A stretch of DNA of 10,014 bases from Candidatus Pacearchaeota archaeon (GTDB taxonomy: Archaea; Nanobdellota; Nanobdellia; Pacearchaeales; GW2011-AR1): assembly GCA_014728745.1 (NCBI GenBank), contig WJLC01000045.1:1-10014 (forward strand), read 5' to 3'. Under the pieces are notes generated by a model, which did not search any database, was not told where the DNA came from, and saw nothing but the letters and a program-made list of their open reading frames with translations. The first letter of the stretch is position 1. The number at the start of each line of letters is the position of its first letter. The translations under genes and the position numbers were made by a program. This document shows positions 6,581-10,014 of this stretch, piece by piece.

Positions 6581-8023
6581 ATGAAAAAACCAAAAGCAAT
6601 AATAATAGATAACAGTGAAAAAATTAGAAACAAACTAAAAGACAATTTAGAGAAGAAAATCAAAAATGACACAAATATTGCTTTTGATTGTGAATTATAC
6701 CATAATTATTCTAGAAAAATACATGATAAATTAACACAAGGAGATATTTATTTTATAGATTATCATCTTCCAAGTAACCGAACAGGAGATGTTGTAGCTA
6801 AAAAGTTGAGAGACTCAGGAGTAAATGCTCCTATGGTCTTGCTAGGTGGCAGGGAAAATTGGCCTGAAGAAGATAAAGAATTATCGTTCAGAAGTGAAAG
6901 AGACACCTTTAACAAAATACAAGAATGGATTAGAGGAGGATTGTTTCAAGATGTTATAGTTAAACCATTTAGAAATAAAGATTCAAGTGATGTTATTACA
7001 AGATTAATTGAAAAAGAATTATTAATAAACCCTATAAGTCTTGGTGTTGTTGGATTAGGAAGATTAGTATTAGAAACAGTGAAAAAAGCTGTAGAACAAC
7101 CGCAAATAGGGGTGAAATCTGTTGATATATACAGCCAGTATTTTAATGAAAATGATAGGCAAACATACCATGAACACAAAGAAGTAATTAATTCAGATAA
7201 AATAAAGGAACTTCACCCAAGTGCCAGATCATTGTTAGAAACAAACCCAGATGTTTTGTTTATTGCTACTGGTGTAAGGTATTCTAATGGCAAGATTCCA
7301 ACAAGAATAGAGGAATTTGAGAAAACAGCACCTAAAGTATACTCTATCTTTAAGGAAATTATAGAAACAGGCTATGACAATCTTGTTATGTGTGCATCAA
7401 ACCCTTTTGAGATTTTAATGAGAATAGGATTAGAAATGGGTTTAAATCCTAATAAAATGGTTGGCGAAAGTGTTACAGATAGTGTAAGAACAAAAAAACT
7501 TGCCTCAAAAGGTCTTGTAAAAGGACCGTATTTAGAAAAAAAAGAAGAAAGTATTGATCCATATGATATTGACATAGATGTAATCGGCAGTCATAAAAAA
7601 CCAATACCCTTGTTTTCCACAGCTTCTGTAAAAGGAGCCCCCTTATCAGAATATGGGAATTACAAGGAATTTAGAGAAAGATTTACACAATGGCTTAGAG
7701 GCATGGGAAAACGAGTTATGAAAGGTGCAGATAAAATAGGGACATACAGTGATGCTCCACTAGGATCTATAGAAATGCTCTCAGATATAACTCATATGAG
7801 GAAAAGACCAAGATCATGCTGGGGAGCTTATGATACTGCAAACAACAATTATTATTTCACTAGTGTTCCTGTGAATATTGAATATCCTTCCTTAAATATA
7901 CATTCTCAAAAAGTTAAGAATCTTGATGCTTGGGAAAAAGAAGAATTAGAAAAGCAAAAATCTAAAAACTTTGATTTGCAAAGAAAATTAGCAGGAAATT
8001 TCCTAAAAAGAGTTGAGAACTAA
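6581..8023 (+). CDS. Receiver domain fused to lactate/malate-dehydrogenase-fold protein
   Basis: This 480-aa protein appears to join two domains. Residues 1-145 resemble a response-regulator receiver: KAIIIDN (Asp10 in the acidic pocket, second acid replaced by Asn11), phosphoacceptor-like Asp60 in YFIDYHLP, and Lys128 in DVIVKPF. The usual Thr/Ser after strand 4 is replaced by Gly89 (VLLGG). Residues 150-480 follow the LDH/MDH order: a Rossmann loop VVGLGRLV (third Gly replaced by Val163), Asp182 after strand 2, ATGVRYSNGK with Arg242 in PTR, SNP (273-275), Asp300 and Arg303 in VTDSVR, His338 in VIGSHKK, PLFSTASVKGAPLSE, and the C-terminal APLGSIEML and FTSVPV. Substrate Arg and catalytic Asp/Arg/His equivalents are thus present, but the active-site loop has about two extra residues and GEHG has become GSHK. 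Substrate and activity are unknown; a sensor or regulated dehydrogenase is inferred. A TrmB-type regulator gene follows. Confidence 0.85.
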   Translation: MKKPKAIIIDNSEKIRNKLKDNLEKKIKNDTNIAFDCELYHNYSRKIHDKLTQGDIYFIDYHLPSNRTGDVVAKKLRDSGVNAPMVLLGGRENWPEEDKELSFRSERDTFNKIQEWIRGGLFQDVIVKPFRNKDSSDVITRLIEKELLINPISLGVVGLGRLVLETVKKAVEQPQIGVKSVDIYSQYFNENDRQTYHEHKEVINSDKIKELHPSARSLLETNPDVLFIATGVRYSNGKIPTRIEEFEKTAPKVYSIFKEIIETGYDNLVMCASNPFEILMRIGLEMGLNPNKMVGESVTDSVRTKKLASKGLVKGPYLEKKEESIDPYDIDIDVIGSHKKPIPLFSTASVKGAPLSEYGNYKEFRERFTQWLRGMGKRVMKGADKIGTYSDAPLGSIEMLSDITHMRKRPRSCWGAYDTANNNYYFTSVPVNIEYPSLNIHSQKVKNLDAWEKEELEKQKSKNFDLQRKLAGNFLKRVEN

Positions 8024-8077
8024 AATAAGGATTAAGTAAAAAAATCAATCAAGTAAGTAATTAAGCAAATTCAAGGC

Positions 8078-8087
8078 TTAAAAAATA
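8078..8087 (+). promoter_or_regulatory. Possible TATA box for the TrmB-type gene
   Basis: TTAAAAAATA is centred about 25 nt upstream of the ATG at 8107, which matches the leaderless layout elsewhere in the window. The surroundings are A-rich, so specificity is low. Confidence 0.4.
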
Positions 8088-8106
8088 AAAACATAACAAT
8101 TAGAAA

Positions 8107-8853
8107 ATGGAAGAAAAAGTATTGAAAACACTGGAATCAATAGGATTGCATAAGAATGAAATAAGTGTTTATATTGATTTAATTAAGACAGGTTCCTCAA
8201 CTGCGCATGATATTTCTCACAGAACCAAAATACACAGGTCAAATGTTTATGATATAATTGACAAGCTAATTGAAAAAGGAATAGTAATGGAAAGTATTGA
8301 AAATAATGTGAAAACCTTTTATCCAATAAAGCCAAAGAATCTTATGAATTATTTAAAGCAAAAAGAATATGCTCTTAAGAAAATCATTCCTCAAATAGAA
8401 AAAATGCATTCTATGCCTAAAAGCAAGAAAAGAAAAGTAATAATGATTGAGGGAATAAAAGCTGTTAGAAGTATTTTAGATGGTTTTTTAGAGCAAGAAA
8501 AGCCAATTTATGTTTATGGCATACCAAAATGTGCTCTTGAAGAACTCGGAGGATTCATAATGGACTATCATAAAAGAAGAATAAAAAAGAAAATACCAAT
8601 GAAACATATTTACAATAAAAATGCTCAAAAAAGAATTAAGCAGCTTAATAAAATGAAGTATACTGAAGCAGGATACTTGCCAGAGCTTTACAACACAAAT
8701 ATAACAACAAATATCTGTGGAAATAAGGTTGTCCTGATATTTTGGGAAACACCTATATCTGTTATGGTGATTGAAAATCAATCTATTGCAGATGCCTATC
8801 AAAAATATTTTGACATTCTATGGGAAAAAGCTAAGCCAACAGAACAAAATTAG
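8107..8853 (+). CDS. TrmB-family transcriptional regulator
   Basis: This 248-aa protein has the layout of archaeal TrmB-type regulators. A winged helix-turn-helix occupies residues 1-75 (LKTLESIGLHKNEISVYIDL, then SSTAHDISHRTKIHRS with recognition helix SNVYDIIDKLIEKGIV, and a wing ending TFYPIKP). A helical linker (about 76-105) probably forms a dimerising coiled coil. An alpha/beta effector-like domain covers about 110-245 (KVIMIEGIKAVRSILDGFL, PIYVYGIP, VVLIFWETPISVMVIENQ, YFDILWEKA). Family members control sugar or other metabolic genes by ligand binding. This one lacks the larger C-terminal sugar-binding extension of full-length TrmB, so its ligand cannot be predicted. It starts 83 nt after the receiver-dehydrogenase gene on the same strand and may regulate it, but has its own possible TATA box. 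Confidence 0.9.
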   Translation: MEEKVLKTLESIGLHKNEISVYIDLIKTGSSTAHDISHRTKIHRSNVYDIIDKLIEKGIVMESIENNVKTFYPIKPKNLMNYLKQKEYALKKIIPQIEKMHSMPKSKKRKVIMIEGIKAVRSILDGFLEQEKPIYVYGIPKCALEELGGFIMDYHKRRIKKKIPMKHIYNKNAQKRIKQLNKMKYTEAGYLPELYNTNITTNICGNKVVLIFWETPISVMVIENQSIADAYQKYFDILWEKAKPTEQN

Positions 8854-8860
8854 CCTTCTT

Positions 8861-8950
8861 GAATTTTTGTTCTACACTTTTAATTGTATCTTAATTATAT
8901 TCTTTTTACTTTTAGTATTTCCCAATTACAATGCTCTTGTGTCTAAAAAA
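8861..8950 (+). terminator. U-rich 3' region after the TrmB-type gene
   Basis: AATTTTTGTTCTACA begins 9 nt after the stop codon and is followed by several T-rich tracts (around 8876-8880 and 8901-8915). There is no strong hairpin. U-tract termination typical of archaea is plausible. The core matches the sequence after the surface cluster at 5135-5151. Confidence 0.45.
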
Positions 8951-8961
8951 AGACTACATTT

Positions 8962-8970
8962 ATTTAAATA
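8962..8970 (+). promoter_or_regulatory. TATA box for the four-CxxC protein gene
   Basis: ATTTAAATA is centred about 29 nt upstream of the ATG at 8995. An earlier ATG at 8990 gives only three codons before a stop, so 8995 is the start. The leader would be about 0-5 nt. Confidence 0.6.
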
Positions 8971-8994
8971 AAATTAAGGCTTTATTTCAATGCA

Positions 8995-9333
8995 ATGGTG
9001 AAGGTAACATCTCTTTGTACAAGTTGTCTGCAAATAATGACTAACCCTATTTGCCCTTCTTGCTTTGTCAAGCATGTAAGCTACTGGCTTAGAGACAAAA
9101 AGCTAAGTGGAAATGAAGCAAGAGATATTTTAATAGGTTTAGCCAAAGTTATCAAAGATGCAGAGGAATCTCCATCAGATACATCCTGTATTGTGTGCGG
9201 AGAAAGAAAAGTTAACCTGTGTACGCACTGCTTTACTAGCAAGGCTGGCAGAGTATTAAAAAATAGCCTTAAAAACGAGAAAACACTGAAAGAGTTTGCT
9301 GAAGATTTTAATACAATTATATGGAGAATTTAA
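8995..9333 (+). CDS. Small protein with two zinc-ribbon-like CxxC clusters, 112 aa
   Basis: Eight cysteines form four CxxC pairs: Cys8/11 with Cys20/23, and Cys65/68 with Cys76/79. The two clusters have similar internal spacing (8 and 7 residues between pairs), so the protein probably binds two zinc ions in two related knuckle modules. Each is followed by a basic or helical stretch (FVKHVSYWLRDKK after the first, FTSKAGRVLKNSLK after the second), suggesting an internal duplication. A helical linker (about 38-57) joins them. There is no membrane segment. Such proteins commonly bind nucleic acid or the ribosome, but I do not recognise a named family. It has its own TATA box and stands alone between the TrmB-type gene and a non-coding stretch. 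Confidence 0.85.
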   Translation: MVKVTSLCTSCLQIMTNPICPSCFVKHVSYWLRDKKLSGNEARDILIGLAKVIKDAEESPSDTSCIVCGERKVNLCTHCFTSKAGRVLKNSLKNEKTLKEFAEDFNTIIWRI

Positions 9334-9342
9334 TTTTTTATT

Positions 9343-9414
9343 TTAAAAGCCCCTGCACTGAGATTTTACTAGCTTGTGCTTTATTCCCGTACCCTTGCAA
9401 TAATCATACTCCAT
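9343..9414 (-). CDS. Possible leaderless 23-aa microprotein
   Basis: On the minus strand, an ATG at 9414 opens 23 codons (beginning MEYDYCKGTGIKHK, ending SQCRGF) before TAA. A TATA-like ATTTAAAT is centred about 24 nt upstream, the spacing seen for the larger genes here. The peptide has two cysteines, one in CKGTG, and is basic. Its short length makes chance likely; the case rests on promoter spacing and base composition unlike the surrounding spacers. It could equally be part of a non-coding RNA. Confidence 0.3.
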   Translation of the reverse strand: MEYDYCKGTGIKHKLVKSQCRGF

Positions 9415-9445
9415 TATAAACCCTAATGTATGCATTTAAATTTAA

Positions 9446-9476
9446 CCTAGGGCTTTTGAAGCCCTAGGATTTTTTT
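9446..9476 (+). terminator. Perfect 10-bp hairpin followed by seven Ts
   Basis: CCTAGGGCTT (9446-9455), loop TTG, then AAGCCCTAGG (9459-9468), followed by A and T7 (9470-9476). It has the form of a bacterial intrinsic terminator on the plus strand. It would end a transcript coming from the four-CxxC gene or an unrecognised RNA in between, insulating the tRNA. More T-runs follow at about 9482-9500. Confidence 0.75.
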
Positions 9477-9525
9477 AGATTATTTTTCTAGAATTTTTAA
9501 TACTCTTAATCTCCTTAAGAAAAGT

Positions 9526-9534
9526 TTTATATAT
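9526..9534 (+). promoter_or_regulatory. TATA box of the tRNA gene
   Basis: TTTATATAT, preceded by purine-rich AAGAAAAG (a possible BRE), is centred about 34 nt upstream of the mature tRNA 5' end. Transcription would start around 9555, leaving a short 5' leader for RNase P to remove. Confidence 0.7.
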
Positions 9535-9563
9535 CTTAAAAAGTCTTCATAAATGTGATAAAT

Positions 9564-9685
9564 GAGCCTGTAGCTCAGCCTGGTCAGAGCACTGCTCTTA
9601 TAAGACTGCATTTCGTTAGGAATGTTTATCTTTTAGATTCGTCTAAGAGAGGCAGGGGTCCACGGTTCAAATCCGTGCAGGCTCA
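9564..9685 (+). tRNA. tRNA-Ile (anticodon UAU) with 47-nt intron
   Basis: The cloverleaf is complete: acceptor GAGCCTG (9564-9570) with CAGGCTC (9678-9684) and A73; D stem GCTC/GAGC; anticodon stem CTGCT (9592-9596) with GGCAG (9651-9655); T arm CACGG-TTCAAAT-CCGTG (9661-9677). Anticodon-loop bases are C32, T33, TAT (9599-9601) and A37, with A38 after the intron at 9650. CCA is not encoded. The anticodon reads AUA, a codon used often in this window. Most archaea instead use a CAU tRNA modified to agmatidine; a genuine UAU tRNA-Ile is, from memory, reported in only a few lineages, including Nanoarchaeum. The shifted reading TTA (Leu) fails because position 33 would not be T. Confidence 0.9.
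9603..9649 (+). other. Archaeal tRNA intron at position 37/38
   Basis: The splice sites form a canonical bulge-helix-bulge. The anticodon stem is the outer helix, CTTA (9597-9600) pairs with TAAG (9644-9647) as the 4-bp central helix, the 3-nt bulges are TAA (9601-9603) and AGA (9648-9650), and GAC/GTC (9604-9606 with 9641-9643) is the inner helix. Cutting after the second base of each bulge restores a seven-base anticodon loop exactly. The 47-nt intron has no ORF. Confidence 0.9.
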
Positions 9686-9738
9686 TAGAATAAAGGATTA
9701 AAATGAGAGATTTGAAGTGAAAGGGGGTTGAAAATTGA

Positions 9739-10014
9739 ATGGCTTTAGAAAATTTAAGTGCTTTAAATGAAACAATGACTCAGACACTTGCAGGAGGAAT
9801 AGGAGGAGGATTTGTAGGAGGAGTTATTGCTACACTAGGTTTTACCCTAGCATTGTTAATCTCGCTAGCAGGATATATCTATTTTGCTTTTGCTTGGATG
9901 ACAATTGCAAAAAAGCTTAAACATAAATATGCTTGGCTTGCATGGATTCCAATAGCAAATATTGCATTAGTCTTGCAATTAGGTGGATTTCATTGGGCAT
10001 GGGTATTTTTAATA
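9739..10014 (+). CDS. Small multi-pass membrane protein (partial, cut by right edge)
   Basis: The frame is open from the ATG at 9739 to the edge (92 codons). After a polar start (MALENLSALNETMTQ) comes a glycine-rich stretch at about 18-28. Then come a hydrophobic helix (about 29-53, ending FAFAWM), a short basic loop (KKLKHK), a second hydrophobic stretch (YAWLAWIPIANIALVLQLGG), and the start of a third. The WLAWIPIAN-type pattern recalls small DUF5684-like membrane proteins common in low-GC bacteria and DPANN archaea; this match is from memory. A G-run (AGGGGGTTG) ending 8 nt before the ATG may serve for ribosome binding. It starts 53 nt after the tRNA on the same strand. Function unknown. 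Confidence 0.8.
   Translation, partial: MALENLSALNETMTQTLAGGIGGGFVGGVIATLGFTLALLISLAGYIYFAFAWMTIAKKLKHKYAWLAWIPIANIALVLQLGGFHWAWVFLI

Larger units (their letters stand above)
9334..9563. other. Gene-poor stretch before the tRNA
   Basis: This region holds a possible 23-codon minus-strand ORF (9343-9414), a TATA-like ATTTAAAT (9434-9441), a strong hairpin with a T7 tail (9446-9476), a further T-rich stretch, and the tRNA promoter. The segment 9349-9410 looks less AT-rich than the other spacers, which could mark a structured RNA or a real small gene. I found no recognisable box C/D or H/ACA pattern. Confidence 0.5.

Noticed and set aside
6393..6599. 68-codon minus-strand frame between the YchF and fusion genes
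   Set aside because: It overlaps the YchF start and its promoter and has low-complexity hydrophobic composition with no sign of its own promoter; it is better read as intergenic sequence.
8771..8971. 66-codon plus-strand frame overlapping the end of the TrmB-type gene
   Set aside because: Most of it is a frame shadow plus translation of the T-rich 3' region, giving an artificial hydrophobic peptide.
9597..9602. Reading the tRNA anticodon as TTA (Leu)
   Set aside because: It needs a one-base shift that makes position 33 a C instead of the invariant T and spoils the stem lengths. The 37/38 bulge-helix-bulge fits TAT exactly.
1..10014. Bacterial origin, suggested by the barrel-like and lipobox-like proteins
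   Set aside because: The bulge-helix-bulge tRNA intron, TATA-box promoters, TrmB-type regulator and Ygr210-type GTPase all point to archaea.

Overview
The window is AT-rich and looks archaeal, most likely a DPANN-type lineage (Woesearchaeota, Pacearchaeota or Nanoarchaeota-like). The evidence is a tRNA gene with a 47-nt intron flanked by a clear bulge-helix-bulge splice motif, an archaeal/eukaryotic Ygr210-type YchF GTPase, a TrmB-family regulator, and TATA boxes placed about 24-29 nt upstream of start codons with almost no room for a leader or Shine-Dalgarno site. The lineage is inferred; no marker gene here fixes it.

Left part (1-2063, minus strand): a large membrane-anchored, sequon-rich surface protein that runs off the left edge, preceded by an unrecognised soluble 238-aa protein. 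Centre left (2332-5115, plus strand): a tight three-gene cell-surface cluster. It holds an acidic protein with cadherin/Ig-like repeats and two proteins that share a nearly identical first 53 codons (151 of 159 nt by hand count) but have unrelated C-terminal parts: one looks like an eight-strand beta-barrel, the other is a charged coiled coil with an acidic tail. The shared piece looks like a reusable membrane/lipoprotein-type anchor.

Centre right (5212-8853): the YchF-family GTPase on the minus strand, then, divergently, a 480-aa protein that appears to fuse a response-regulator receiver domain to a full-length lactate/malate-dehydrogenase-fold domain, followed by a TrmB-type regulator. The receiver-dehydrogenase fusion is the most unusual item and the best candidate for an undescribed system: a dehydrogenase-fold protein with a built-in signalling domain.

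Right part (8995-10014): a small protein with four CxxC pairs, a non-coding stretch with a perfect 10-bp hairpin followed by seven Ts and a possible 23-aa ORF, an intron-containing tRNA-Ile with the rare anticodon UAU, and the start of a multi-pass small membrane protein cut by the right edge.

Promoters share one layout. The 12-mer ACATTTAAATAC sits exactly 20 nt before the ATG of two unrelated genes (2332 and 6408), and other genes have similar AT-rich boxes at nearly the same distance, so leaderless transcription appears to be the rule here.
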